Shown: piece after piece, positions 36,301 to 48,962 of the stretch
Layout: every line of letters starts with the position of its first letter
Numbering within the stretch: the first letter of the stretch is position 1
Source of the DNA: Coniella vitis
Taxonomy: Eukaryota > Ascomycota > Sordariomycetes > Diaporthales > Schizoparmaceae
DNA: 64,000 nucleotides
Direction: 5' to 3'
Assembly (NCBI GenBank): GCA_011317545.1
Contig: WUJK01000006.1
Span: 1,364,001 to 1,428,000 of the forward strand
Position numbers and translations under genes: made by a program
The notes under the pieces: model-generated
Database searches by the model: none
Seen by the model: the letters and a program-made list of their open reading frames with translations, nothing else
Told to the model about the DNA's origin: nothing

Positions 36301-36472
36301 CCTTGACGCAATTGGCACACGGCTTGTTCCTGTCGCAACGGACCTTTCTCTGCTGGCACAGAACGCAACTGTGGCCCCTGGTCAGTTTGACTGTGGGCTC
36401 GTGGGCCGCAACAGGGTGCGCTGCTGGGCCCGCAAAGGAGGGCGGTATGTCCCCATGGGACGGGGCCGCCAT
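33371..36472 (-). CDS. Zn2Cys6 transcription factor with fungal-specific TF domain
   Basis: Four exons: 36100-36472, 35950-35998, 35079-35556 and 33371-34831, giving 786 residues. The binuclear cluster is C36-VLC-QQRKVRC-DRNKPC-ANC-VKAGVEC62, followed by an RRRKK basic stretch and a coiled-coil-like region (ELYDRLKKYESLL). The fungal_trans region spans exons 3-4 (IGIAVRVANRLGLHQDA, EMRRRLWWQLVIFDKRI). The C-terminus is Ser/Gly/Asn/Met-rich, a likely activation region. The 393-base second intron ends with a textbook branch site (TACTAAC) and TATAG, restoring KNQHYPFQDSSEDESDG. It is divergent from the MFS exporter, 2.6 kb apart, so it may regulate that gene; this is inference from position only. 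Confidence 0.85.
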
Positions 36473-37075
36473 GCTTGTTCACGGGCTCTCTTGGAGCATT
36501 GACAGCTTGTCATTAGCTTCGAGATCTCTGATACCAAGTCCAAACTATGCCAGCGCCAGCAAAACCAACAACCGCCACCGCCATCACCATCGCCGCCGCC
36601 GCCGCCGCCCCTGCTGACCAGAAGGGAGCAACGGCCACGAGACTCGACGCCAAGGCTGCGATCAAAGCGCAAGGACCTTGGAGAGAGGAGAGTCTAGAGT
36701 CAAGGGCTCCCCTAGCAGGCGGAGGAGGATTGGCAACGGAAGGCCCCATCTTTACCGTCATCCAGCATGCAGGCCTGGTCAAAGACAGGTCTAGGTCTGG
36801 AGATGGGATTGGGACTGACCTTGGCTGGCCTAACCTGAACCGGACAGGCCAGCCCAGCACAGGATAGCACAGCCCAGTACGATAGGACGGAAGAGGCCTA
36901 GACGTGGCATTGGGATAAAAAAAGGAAAGGGAGCCATCTCTTACAGTTGTGTGAGGTCGGCGCGCTCAAAATCGACGGACTGGACCGGCGCAGAGCCTGT
37001 GCCCCTTTCAGGCCGGTGTGGGTAAGGGGACTTTGCGCCGGACGGGGATCAGGGCAGCGCGGGAGACTGTCGAGG

Positions 37076-37110
<35 letters not shown>

Positions 37111-39067
37111 GGCAGCAGTTGATGCAGGTTGGGGGCATTAGCCCTTGCCGCGTGTGTGCGTACGTGCGTGGGTAGGTGTGTGTAAGTGTCGGGACACGGC
37201 CGGCCACGGGCGAATTCTCCGTAGCCCGAAGGGCTGGGTCGCGGGACAGCCTCTGGCTTAGCTTGGGCTGTAACCTTTTCCGAGGCTTTGAAGATTGTCT
37301 GGGCGGGACGGCTCGGTGGATGGCAGCCAGGGCGCTAGAGCAGCAGTAGCAACGTGAGCGTCTCTTGTGAGACAAAAGACCAGTAGTCCCGGTCGGGGCG
37401 GCAACAGCGGCAGAGCGGCGACGAGTAAGCGCAGAGAGTCGAAGTAACCTCGACCCAGCTCAACTCGACAATGATGGCCCAGGCTTGCTCGAGCTTGTGA
37501 ACAATTTTTTTCTCCCTTCTTTTTCTCTTTCCCAGAGGACTGGGAGGCGTGATGCTTTGCCAAAATCGGTGTCATGAGATGGTGAGCCAAAGTGGCAGGG
37601 TTAGCGCGCCAGTTTTGGTTGAATGTTTCTCAACTGCGCAGTGTGCAGACACCGGCATCCAAAGAGCCTGGAACCATGATCCCCGCACGACACGGTGTCG
37701 TCACACTGTACGTATTTGGCACAATGCTTCCTGAGTACCAAGGGCCATACTGTGCAGCACTTGATTAGTCAGCGAATGACTGTCCTCACCTCTCGCGGTT
37801 GCACACAGTACCGGCCGTTGGAATTTACAAGCCGACAGCATACCATATTCTTGTGGTTGCTCATATGCCATCCTTTCTGTCAGCTAAGAACCGTTCGCAG
37901 CAGCATTGTGTTTCTATTTTGGGCTTACTTAGCAAGGTTATACTCGGGCTTTCAACGTGCTTTTTGGTTACGTGGACATGTCAACTGGACACGCAAGAAT
38001 CACCATATATTTTACCCTTCCGCTGCATTGCGAGAAAACCATATTTTTAAATTGCATGTGACAAACTCACGGTAAATATCAGCCGTCACGTATACACCCC
38101 TACACCTGCAGTATTGATTCCCGTGGCTGGTAATCAAGCAACGCGGTGACGAGCATCGAAAAGGACGAGCAAAGCAAATCTTTTGGGCCACAGCCGAGCA
38201 GTCGTGCTGCAAGTGGCGTGCCATGTTGCCATGTAACCCATCTGGATGTTGACCTGTGTTCCTGGGCAAGCCGCGAGTTTTGTGGCTGAGGCATTCGAGA
38301 TCCAAGTAGAGATCCGATCTTTCTTATAGGGCTGTTGCAGGACCACACCCCCCGCCCCCCACTTTCGGGACCGAAGGGGCAAGCGCCATGGCCGAAACCC
38401 CCGTCTACACTGTTTTCCAATTCTCCGAATTGTCCGGCCGGGCACCGCTACGGAGCCGCTTTGGGGAAATCCTCTAGCGCGCCTCAGCACAACGACAAGC
38501 GACACCTGGACTTCCCACCACAGTCACTGCCGCCTGCACCCACCACTCACAGCAGCCTCTTTCTCAACCCGCATGGTAAGTCTTACGATGCGGCGCACTG
38601 GTGACAGCTTGAATCACCCAGCGTGTCCGATGGCCCGCACTTTCCTTTGCGCTACGGCCCAAGCCCGCATGCAGCATGGCTTGGGACACGCCGACTTGGG
38701 ATGACCAACGTCAATTGCACGTCCCGGCAGATGCGAGGCGGCCCTCGTACGTACTTAAGAGAATGAAGCGCCGTTCCCCTCCTAGCTCTTTTTTGGTTTG
38801 TTTTACTTGTGAATTTCGTCATGGTATTTGGGCCAATTGCTCTGCACGCTACTGTTTGGAGTAGCTTTTGTTGCACCTTCACCCACCCCAGGATTGATGA
38901 CAGCCAGCACCAACACCGACAACAGCAACCCAACGTTCAAGCACCCCCAGCCCTTATCGTAGTAAAATCGCTCTGCTTCTCGCTTCCGCCATATCATACA
39001 GCAGCGCACGGAAAGGGCTGAACTGGCACGGCACTCCTCAGCAAGCACACGTCTACAGAGCCTGGAA
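36473..39067. promoter_or_regulatory. 2.6-kb divergent intergenic region, Zn2Cys6 regulator / MFS exporter
   Basis: No supported gene. It contains a CGC repeat at 36591-36608, an AGC repeat at 37078-37109, and a CT-rich leader before the MFS start. None of the dispersed 9-mers was seen here, unlike the other long intergenic regions. Confidence 0.4.
37078..37109. repeat. AGC trinucleotide repeat
   Basis: About ten tandem AGC units, noncoding in any supported model. Confidence 0.9.
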
Positions 39068-41219
39068 ATGAACAACACATTTCGACCAAAGACACCCTCA
39101 CTGGGAAGCCACACAGATGTGGACTCCGTGGATATCTCACATGGCAGCAGGGACTCGTACAAGGAGGCGGGGGATGCGATGAGCTTTCGCAGCCGCGATG
39201 GAGACGTATCAGTCATCAGTATCTCGTTGCGAGATCGAGAGCCGCAACCAGACCCAATGACGAGTCCTCCTGCAGGACCTAAAGGACCAGCAGGGCCTGG
39301 CGGTCCTGCAGGCCCAGGCGGACCTGGGCCCAACAATCTGTACCAGCCAAAGACTTCCAAGTTCTGGTTGATATTGGCGTCCAATTTCCTCGCCATGTTT
39401 CTCGTCGCTCTGGATCGTACCATCGTCGCGACTGCTATTCCGAGAATCACAGATGACTTCCACTCTCTGGGCGATGTTGGTTGGTATGGTTCTGCGTACA
39501 TGTTGACCACTGCCGCTAGCCAACTTGTCTTTGGCCGTCTTTACAAACATTATAACATGAAGTGGTAAGTTTTGCTGCGACAAAGCCTTGTTATTCGATG
39601 AGAAGCTGGCGTTCTGAAATTCCTTCTTGCTGACGCTATACGTTATAGGGTTTTCCTGATAAGCATTGTGGTCTTCGAGGTTGGATCAGTCATTTGTGGT
39701 GCCGCTCCAAGCTCCTCTGCCTTCATCTTTGGCCGGGCCGTTGCTGGTCTTGGATCGGCTGGTATTTTTTCGGGCGCCATGATGATCATGATTCCCATGA
39801 TACCACTGCACAAGCGGCCCATGTTCCAGAGTATGTTTGGTATGGTCTTTGGTTTGGCGTCTGTCTTGGGACCTTTGGTCGGTGGTGCTTTCACAAGCGG
39901 CGTTTCCTGGAGGTAAGAGCGCACGTAATTACGTGTTTTAAGACACTTTAGAAGTACGACAACTAACATTCGATTAGATGGTGCTTCTGGATTAATTTGC
40001 CTATCGGAGGGTTTTCGTTGTATGTTCCTCTCTTAACATTTCCCCGGCGGCTTCATTTCCAGATTCAGCAGCCCCAAAAACGAAAGTAATGGGCTTTTTT
40101 TTTAACATTCACGTCGCACTTAGGATTTTTATGTTGTTCTTTTGGAACCCACCCCACCGCAAGACGGAGGTGCCAGTGCCAGTATTTACGCACATCAAGC
40201 GACTTGACCCACTTGGAATGCTCTTCTTTATCCCAGGTGTTACCTGTCTTCTCCTTGCACTGCAATGGGGCGGCTCAACCTACTCCTGGGGCGAATGGCG
40301 CATCATTGTCCTGTTTGTGGTCGCTGGCGTCCTGGGCATTGCATTTACACTTGTCCAAGTGTTTCTGCCGGAGACAGCCTCGGTTCCAGTCCGTATCATC
40401 AAGCAGCGCAGCGTCCTGTTCGCCACGCTCTTCACGTTTTTCGTTGCCGGGTCTATGCTCATGCTCGTCTACTACCTGCCGATCTGGTTCCAGACAGTCA
40501 AACTCATCTCCCCGCTCAAGTCGGGTATTTACACGCTACCTTTGGTTCTCGCCCTCGTTGTCTCAAGCATCCTTGGCGGCATCTGCACGACAAAGATTGG
40601 GTACTATGTCCCCGCTATGCTCATCTGCCCATCTATTATGGCCATTGGAGAGGGTCTCTTGAGCACGCTCAACCGCTCCTCCTCGCAAGCAGAGTGGGTT
40701 GGATTCCAATTCCTCTCTGGCTTTGGCCTCGGCCTCGGTATGCAGACGGGCGGCTTGGCAGTGCAGACAGTCCTGCCCATGCCGGACGTGCCTCTCGGCG
40801 TCGCCCTTGTCTTTTTCGCGCAACAACTTGGTGGCGCCATTTCCACGACGGTCGGACAGACTATCCTCAGCAACTTGCTTGGCGACCAGCTCAAGGACAT
40901 CCCTGGGGTTGATCCCAAACTGGTCAGCGAGAGCGGCGCCACGGAGCTCGTTGATATTGTGCCAGCTGCTGATATCGACCGTGTGATCACGGCTTATGAC
41001 TACGCGCTCACTAGAGTGTTTTTGGCTGCCATGGCCTTGGCGCTGGTTGCACTGTTGTGTGGAGCATCCATGGAGTGGAAGAGCATCAAGAAGGGCAAGC
41101 CGGGCGCCCCTGGGGGTCCCACCCCGCCTGTGCCGCAGGCTGCGGGGTCTGAGGTAAAGCGCGATCTGGAGGCGAATGATGGTGACAACATCGAGTTGAC
41201 CGATGCTGGCAAGAAGTAA
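39068..41219 (+). CDS. MFS multidrug/toxin exporter (14-TMS DHA type) with collagen-like N-terminus
   Basis: Four exons, 39068-39564, 39649-39912, 39978-40019 and 40124-41219, give 632 residues. Family motifs include LDRTIVATAIPRITDDF in the first helix, GWYGSAYML, GRAVAGLGSAG, FGLASVLGPLVGG and WCFWINLPIGG. About 14 hydrophobic segments follow, as in proton-antiporting drug or mycotoxin exporters of the plasma membrane. The third exon is only 42 bases. Odd feature: the cytosolic N-terminus, about residues 67-88, is a Gly-Pro-x repeat (PAGPKGPAGPGGPAGPGGPG), collagen-like and not part of the transporter fold. The C-terminal tail is also Gly/Pro-rich. The substrate cannot be inferred. It lies divergent to a Zn2Cys6 regulator. 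Confidence 0.92.
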
Positions 41220-42428
41220 AAAGTTCTGAGATTCTCCACGTATGAGAAACTAGCTGGTTATGGATGTAATGGATCTTTGGGGAGTCATGAAAGAGGATTA
41301 TGCCTTGAAGAATATCGATGAAATATGGGAACAGGGGGTATGTATGATCACAAAGGGTCTGCCATGGCATGGAACGGCGTTGCAACGGTATGGAAAGGTT
41401 GCGTGGGTATATCACGACACGTGGTAATTTTATATGTGTTTAGCCTGGTTTATGTTACTATGTATACATTTATAAAACTCAGCTTTTGGGAAGATGCAAG
41501 GTTCTCCAGAGTCAAGGCTGGACTTTATAAGTCTGATGATGTTAGTTTGCCATGTGCAGAAAATGGAGAAGGAAAAAAAAACAGGAAAAGAAAACAGATG
41601 AGCTTGCTGCCCTTCCCAAGTTGCACTCTGCTGTCCCTAAATGGAGGGGGCCTTTGGGGCTTATTAAGCGTGACGGGGCAGAGTGCCGTGATTAAAGTAC
41701 TGGCTTAAACTTAGCGATCGGACCCGCCTGGCAGACGCCCCTCAGGCCCTTCAGGCCCATGTAATGAAGCCACCCCGCTATAAATACAAGTACTATGTAC
41801 TATGTAAACCTGGGGCCGCTTTAGGCACTTTGGAGGGGTCTGGACATGACACGGTTCTCAACAACAAAAGCTCCTATCGATCCCTCACGCAAAATCATCC
41901 CCACCCAGTCCTCTTCCTCTCGCGTTCTTTTTATCGTCTCTCGCTTGGAATGGTGCCTGCTCCCCCCCGTCCAGTGGCCACTGATTGGCAGTTGCATCAC
42001 CGTCTTACCTGCAGCTGCAGCAGTGGCAGTAGTGCATGGTCCTGGAAGAAGATACAGCAGGCAGCACAGCCCAGCAGCCCGATCGAAGCTGGGGCCGACA
42101 TTCGCCGCACAGCTCGTCCATTCGCTCTTAAAATTCGGCCAACGCACTCCTGCTGCGAGCCCTACCAACTTACTAAACGTGAATCTCCTTGTCTCCATCC
42201 CTTGTGGTACTGGTCATCTGCGTGTACGTTGCATAGTCATTTCCACCGTGCTGTGTTCTGTGGCCTGACCAGCCAGGCTGGCTGGGACTCGCTATCGTCG
42301 CTGCGAAAAATACTGACCAATTCCAGCATCACGGCCTGTGGACTTCCAAGGGGCTCACTACTCATATCTGGGATCAGTCTTTTCCATAACTGTAACGTCC
42401 GAAAACTTTTTATATAGCCAAACAAAGT
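41220..42428. other. Intergenic region between MFS and transglutaminase-like genes
   Basis: No gene. Three copies of the dispersed 9-mer start at 41456, 41791 and 41798, the last two overlapping. The right half is CT-rich and probably the leader of the next gene. Confidence 0.5.
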
Positions 42429-44495
42429 ATGGCCGACGCCGAAGAGCCTCGGCAGTTCAATTCCTTGGCCGAGAGAATCGCTGCCCTCAACAAGCAGCCC
42501 AACTTCACCGAGCCTCAAAAGAAGCCCCCACCGCCTCCGCCTCCTGTGTCGTCAAAGCGGCTTGCCTCTCGCCCGCCAAACAACGCGCACGAGCCTCAGC
42601 CCACTGCCTCGCCACCTCTCAACGGCCATGCCCCGGGCCCGTCTCCATCCCTTCCAGGCCGCCCAGTCAAGAAAGCGCCGCCTGTCCTTCCGCAGAGGAC
42701 CAATACCACCTCACAACCGGATCGTGGAACGGCGCCGCCACAGTTGCCGCGAAGAGACTCAGACCAGGTCAAACCATCCCCGGTCTTGCCGCCCAGGAGA
42801 GCCTCTACGCAGTCTCTCGCAGTCCGTCGCAATTCAAACGAATCCGTCAGGTCAACCATATCCTCACTATCCCTGACCAATACAGTCTCGGACGGCAGGA
42901 GACTGCCTCCGCCCCTCGAGGAGACCACTCTACCACCACTTCCGCCTTCGAGAAGAGAGCGAGAGGTTGCACAGGCCCAGGAAAAGGAGAACTCCAAGGC
43001 AGCCATCGCTTCCAAAATTGTCAAGGCACCGTCACTACCTACGCGAACGCCTACATTGCCAGCCCGTGGCGGGCCTCCTGAAAGCCGGCCTTCTCTCCCG
43101 CCTCGGCTCCCCAGTCGGCCAACGCAATCCAATGGCGCTCCAGAGGCCGACCGTTCAGTACCTAGTCTTCCCACACGACGACTACCCCCGCCGCCCGCCA
43201 AGTTTGTGCGGACTATTCCGGAGGTGTCCGGAAAAACAGCTGCAGGCACGCCAGCAGACGCAGCTACCGCCGCTCCACCTCCAGTGCCCCTCGCGTCTCG
43301 CCCCAGTGCGGCTCAAATTGATGCGGTCCATGCTAAAGGCGCTGCCCAGCAGGAAGCGTCGTGCTTGATCTGTCGAGACTTCTCAGGCCCGGATGGAGTG
43401 GCGGCGCAATATCCATCTTCGGTCATTGACCGCAGCGACCCAATTGGCTTCCTGGCTCATTACCTCTGTGGCCCTTTTTCCTCACCAACGGACAAGGCTC
43501 GTGCTATCTTCACCTGGTGCCACCACAACATAGATTATGATGTCGCAGGCTTTTTCGCCGGGTGTCCTGCCAGAGGCACCGCAAGCGAGACTGTCTTTTC
43601 AGGCAAGGCAGTGTGCGAGGGCTATGCGCGGACATTTGAGGCTATCGCCAAGCGAGCTGGCCTGGAATGCGTCGTGGTCGGTGGCCATGGTAAAGGTTTC
43701 GGTTTCACCCCTGTAAAAGACGGCCAGCCACCGCCTCCGCGTAACGCGACGGGCCACGCTTGGAACGCAGTCCGCATCGACAGTGGCTTTTGGAAACTCA
43801 TTGACCCGTGCTGGGGCGCAGGCCATCTCGATGGACGCTCGTATAAGCGCTCCTTCAACGCACAGCAGTTCACCATGAGCAACGAGTTGTTTGGATGGAC
43901 GCATTTCCCCGAGAATAGTCGCTTCTTTTATCGCGACGACGGACGCGTCTTATCGTGGGAAGAGTACGTCCTGGGTCCGACGAGGGGAGAGCGCCCGCAG
44001 TGGTATGGGGACACTCTCAAAGAGGGCATCTCCGAGTGGAACTCGTCGCCGCCGCAGAAGCGGATCCCAGTGCATAGCGGCGAGACGGTGCGGTTTCAGT
44101 TTGCCAAGCTGTGTGAGCACTGGACGGCTGAGCGGAATGGACAGGGGAAGCCGCGGCTGCTCATGATGAACATTCACGGTGTCGAGGGGAGGAAGGATGA
44201 TCAAGTGCCGTTGGATAGTGATGGGTTTTGGTGGTGGTGTGATATCCCTGCACGGTATGTTTTCCGTCTTGTCCCTTGGGGAAAGTATTCCTCTGGTTGT
44301 TCATCTTGCTGATGTGGCTTTGCTTCTGATTGTAGGGATCTTGGAAGTCCTGGTCAAAAGATACAACTCTATGGCTTGAATGTGCTGAATGGTCAGGATG
44401 CCGCAGGGGTCACCAAAGAGCAGTTTCTGAAAACCAAGGCTAGTGGTGGGTATAGTATGAGTTGGTTCACTATTGCTGAATGGGAGCTGGTTTGA
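42429..44495 (+). CDS. Proline-rich transglutaminase-like (Cyk3/kyphoscoliosis-type) protein
   Basis: Two exons, 42429-44254 and 44336-44495 (81-base intron, phase 2), give 661 residues. The first 290 residues are disordered and full of PxxP and polyproline stretches, likely SH3 ligands, after a short conserved N-terminus (LAERIAALNKQP). A transglutaminase-like core follows, with putative triad C396 (KAVCEGYA), H443 (GHAWNAVRID) and D459 (LIDPCWG). In fungi this core occurs in Cyk3, which acts at the cytokinetic ring. However, Cyk3 has an N-terminal SH3 domain, which is absent here, so identity with Cyk3 is not claimed. All three triad residues are present, so peptidase or cross-linking activity is not excluded. 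AATAAA lies at 44587-44592. Confidence 0.85.
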
Positions 44496-45604
44496 TTCGG
44501 ACACCAAATGCCAGATGGTAAGCCGCGATGTTTCCAAACAAACCGCAAGCCCTGACTGGATAGCTCATATTAATAGCCTATATAACAATAAAGTATATCC
44601 TTGCCCCTACAGCGGCATACTATGTATTAGTCGAAGTGAATTTCTTCTATATCGCATGCCCTGTATGCGTAAATCGGCTTTGTGATAGTATTGGGACTAT
44701 CTATGTAAAATGAGGCTGAAACAAGCCGTACATAGCAACTGGATTTCTCTACCCACACCTACTTTTCTCCGCTTGACCTTCAGCAATAGTCCAGAAAAGG
44801 CTTATCTTTCTGCACCGCCACATCAACCTGAATATGCAAAAGAAAAGAAAGGCTCAGGAAGATCAAATGTCTCCTAAAATGGCACCTGGAATTCCTAGGT
44901 TCGGCTGTCTGGATATTGGTAGCCCTGTTGCGTCCTTAGAAGGTATACTATGTATAGTACGCGTCCCCTGGTCACTGGCTCAATTGATAGGCGAGGCTGG
45001 CTCGCCCCACTTGAGGCGTGAACCCTGTACAATGTAAGCGCCCGCCCCACCATTCCCCGCAGCAGGTCAGTACTATGTATAAGCTTGCGCTAGCTGGACT
45101 AGCGTAGGATAGCAGCTATGGACCATCCCCCCAACCTATAGCCTGTAAACGGGGCTATCCATCCCTCAGCGCCTCCCTCTTACATAGTAAACCACTTATA
45201 CCAACAAGCAACAGCAGCCGCAATAATAACAATGGCAACTGAGCAACCGCGCAACCTTGACCAGCATCACCTTTGATTTTGTGGGTTTCCTGCACTTTCG
45301 CAGCATAAACAAAGCCAGACTTTCATCTTGACTTGCATCTTCTTTCTTTGCATACTCTCTTCTGTCCCCGAACTGCATTATATTGTGAGGACTACATAGT
45401 AGAGGCGACAGTGACGACCACTTAGCTGCCTCGGCATATTTACGCCGACCACCTGCGGCTGTATAGCCCATGACGACGATTGCAGACCTTACCTTGCGCG
45501 CCGCCTGAGCAATCGGCCCCAACACGATTCACATTGTCGCCTCTGGCGACTCCCTGGCTCTCGCAACTTGGCCAGCCGAGCATAGACCGTGCTTCCTGCC
45601 CAAC
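44496..45604. other. Intergenic region with motif cluster
   Basis: No gene. Five exact 9-mer copies start at 44618, 44946, 45071, 45181 and 45393, with degenerate ones near 44690 and 44730. Confidence 0.55.
44587..44592 (+). terminator. AATAAA poly(A) signal of the transglutaminase-like gene
   Basis: A canonical hexamer 92 bases after the stop codon on the coding strand. Confidence 0.45.
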
Positions 45605-48600
45605 ATGGAGGCAGACACCGCTGTTGAGGCTTCCGAGAGCCCGCAGCCGCTGCGCTTCGTCGACCTGCCAGGAGAAATACAAGCCCAAATCATTGGCGAG
45701 GTAAGCCGGGCCTGGATGAACGGCTGCGCGATCCAGGACTGCAAACGCGCTATTCAAGATGGCTTGTGACTGACCAGATTGTGCCTCCAGTGCCTGCCTC
45801 TTGATTTGATCTGCGTCTCGCTCGTTTCGAGGCGCTTTCGCGACCTTGCTGCAGCCGAGCTATACCGTCACCTGGAGATGCTCATCACAGATGCGGACGA
45901 CCTCGCTTTCGAAACAATCGATAGTCTTTCGAAATGCCTCGAGACCTTTGCCACAAGCGACTACAACTACGCACAACACGTACGTAGCATACTGCTCGAC
46001 ACGGTATTTCGGGGCGAAAAGGCAGAGGCTGTATACAAGCTCACGCTTGGCACCCGCGCTGCGGGTAACTTGCTCAACACACTGCTCCTGCTCCTGCTGC
46101 GCAAGGCCAAGGCGCTTGAAGAATTCACATGGGGCATCCGACTTGAGCTGAGCCGGCCTGTCTACGAGGCTCTCCACCAGATCGAGACGCTCACCCGCTT
46201 GCATATCCGCCTGCAACATGGCATTTCTGGCTACGAGGCTCCACCTCCTCTTCCGCTGTACACGCCCACAATCTCACCAAGCACATCGACCACCCATCTG
46301 CCCGGGCCTTCGCACAACCAGGTCGTAGTGCCACCGGCAGGCTTCCATCTGCCGCCACCTTCCGCCATGTTTGGTCTGCAAAGCCCATACCTTGCATATA
46401 TAGCACAGGCGCCTCCTGCTGTCCTACAACCCAAGGTTATCCTGCAACATAAGGCAAAAGCCAACAGAAAACCCGCGACAGCTACGAGCCCGCCAACACT
46501 GTCTGGATTTAAGAACTTGTCATCTTTAGAGATACTGGATATTGACAGCCTCGAGGTTATTACCGAGCTCAAGTCTTGCATCCGTAACTCTCAGAGCACT
46601 TTGAAAGCGCTGAAATTGTCCTTCTCGACAAATCTGGCCATGCGTGCCCGGAAGCCGCCTCCAGAGGACGTCGAGCCAGAGGACTCGGATGCCGAGGACG
46701 ACTTCCAGCTTGTGCCAGTTACCGCTCCCCCGCCGCCGGCTTTCGATGAGACCAGCGTCCCGCAAAAGGCGGTGCGTGCCCAGGAGGAGCGCAAAACGCA
46801 GGAGTCCGTCCTCGGCCGAATTTTCGACTTGGAGCCATACGTGGTGAAAGAGCCTGTCAAGCAGCCGCGAGACAAAGAACAAGAGACAGCTAGCCCAGAG
46901 GAAAAGGCTGCGAACGATCCCGGTCGCGAGTTCATCGACCAACTCAGCACCGTGTCCTCGAGGCTCATGACAAAATTGAACGGTTCCCAGAGTCTAACGG
47001 CCCACCAGCAGGACATACTCGAGCTCATCGAGACAGCCGCCCGCAAATACGTTGCTGCGACACCAGCAACCAGAGAGGGCGACGAAGACGGGGCCCAGGT
47101 TAACATAAGTACCACCAAGAGCGAGCCAGTCGCTTCTGGGCCGAGAGCGGGAGGAGAGAGCGACTCAGAAGCAGGAGACGATGAACAGGCCGAGCCAAGT
47201 CTCTTTGCAAACGACAAGCCGAAACCCAAAATCACCACTACAGAGGAATTTAGGCCCGAAGATATCGATATTGAAGCGCCAATGGACGATATTCTGGCCG
47301 ATGACACGGACGATGCTGACAGTACCGGGGCAGCGACTGAGGCCGAAGTTTCAGTCTCTGAAGAGACTGTGACAAAGACGAACGGGCTTGACAAGCCTAC
47401 CAATGATAACAAGTCCTCAACAGAAGAGGCGAGTCCTGACGTGTCATCAGTGGTGGCTAATTTGGAAGCACAGCTTGCAAACTTCAAGGTTCTTGGCAAG
47501 AAGTTGCAGTTCTACGAGATTCAAGTCGAAGAGCTGCAAAAGGAAATCAATGAGCTGCTTACTGCAGGACCTGATGCTGTCAAGCGCGTCAAGGATGCCG
47601 AGAAGCAGACACACGAATTCAGCAACTGTATCAAGGAGATCAGGTATGAAATGTCGATTGTGGCTGCCGAGATTGAGGACGTGGAGAGGCAGCAGCCTGA
47701 TACTGCGCGGTCCAACACGTCAGCCGCCCTGCGGCAGCGCGTAAGCGAATACGCACGCTCTACAAGAGGTCTCAGCTTGGAGGAGTTGAGTATCTTTTTG
47801 ATACCAGTCAAGGCCTCAGTTCTAGCACGTGCTATTGACCTACACCACCTTCGCAGTGTGACGTTGCTGGGCGTCGGTGTCCAGGCACCCATCTGGGCTC
47901 TGTTCGCTAAGAGGAACAAACTGAAACCACTGCCTTTGCGAACAGTCTTCACCGACAATGTGTCGGTTGAATTGTTGACCCTCCTCTCTCAGCTCACTGA
48001 GCTTCACGAGCTCTATCTTTTTGAACGGTCGCGGAAATTCAAGCCCGAGCCCTTTGCTTCCGGCTCAATTGTCACATTGGGTCAGATCCGGCGTCTGGTG
48101 CTGAAGAAGCACGTGGGCACCTTGAAACGACTGATGATCAAATGCCAGGCAGGCTGGCAATGGGATGTGGATAAGAAGACTGCCTTACTCCTATGCAGGC
48201 GGGGCAAAGTCTTGGAGGAGCTTGCCATTAGTATTGGCTTCCGCGATATCGTATGTCTCAATAATTTCCCCGTTTTCTCTGTCACCTGATTCATTTCTTG
48301 TCTTCCCATTCGCGTGTCCACTAGATCCATGCTTTCACCTTTGATTCCGTCTCAGAAACCAGAACTGACAAGTTGAACTATTTCACCAGCACACGCTCCT
48401 CCAAAACATCCAATATCTGACCAGTCTGCGAGCACTACACATTGTCAATCTACGACATGATGATGGCTATGTGCCGCTTATGCGCGAAACAAAGCGATTC
48501 ATCGTTGACACATTGGCGCACTGCCACGATCTCAAGCTCGAGTGGCTGGCTATTGACGAAGACGACACCGTGGACCATATTATACGATGGAAAGTTCGGC

Positions 48601-48962
48601 CCAAGGATGAAAAGAACAACGGGCACCAGTTGCCTGCGCCATCAGCCTCCGTGTCTGCCAAGGGCAAGGAGAAGGAAACAGACCAGAGCAACAACAGTGG
48701 CAACACGACAGGCAATGGCCCTTCTCTGCCAGAAATTGTCATCAATAGCAATAGCAACAACGGTGGTGGCGGTGGCAGCAGCAATCCGTATCCTGTTTTC
48801 TCACTCACCAACTCTATTGTCGGCAGTGACAGTGAAGACGACGAGTTGGGCAGCCGGTCTGCGCCTGCGGGCACGGTCATGGTAGAGACAGAGATGATAC
48901 CATTTTACGAGGCGTGGGATGTCAAGATTTTCAGCAAGGAAATTGCCCTGGGTCAGTTGTAA
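45605..48962 (+). CDS. Large F-box protein (1042 aa)
   Basis: Three exons, 45605-45700, 45791-48250 and 48390-48962, give 1042 residues. The first intron splits the F-box: LPGEIQAQIIGE joins CLPLDLICVSLVSRRFRDLA. The more proximal CAG at 45776-45777 would break the frame, so the acceptor at 45789-45790 is required. The middle (about residues 300-620) is acidic, Ser/Glu/Asp-rich and disordered. A coiled-coil-like stretch follows (about 590-660, KLQFYEIQVEELQKEINEL). The C-terminal third has Leu-rich blocks (ELHELYLFERSRKF, YLTSLRALHIVNLRHD) that suggest a target-binding repeat domain, with a Ser/Asn/Gly-rich insertion. The substrate is unknown. Role as an SCF adaptor is inferred from the F-box. 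Confidence 0.85.

Noticed and set aside
45771..45790. First CAG (45776-45777) as the acceptor of intron 1 in the large F-box gene
   Set aside because: It shifts the frame and meets TGA within nine codons. The CAG at 45788-45790 restores the F-box.
46591..47499. 302-codon minus-strand ORF
   Set aside because: It is the mirror of the large F-box coding exon, Ser/Ala/Val-rich as expected for an antisense shadow of acidic coding sequence.
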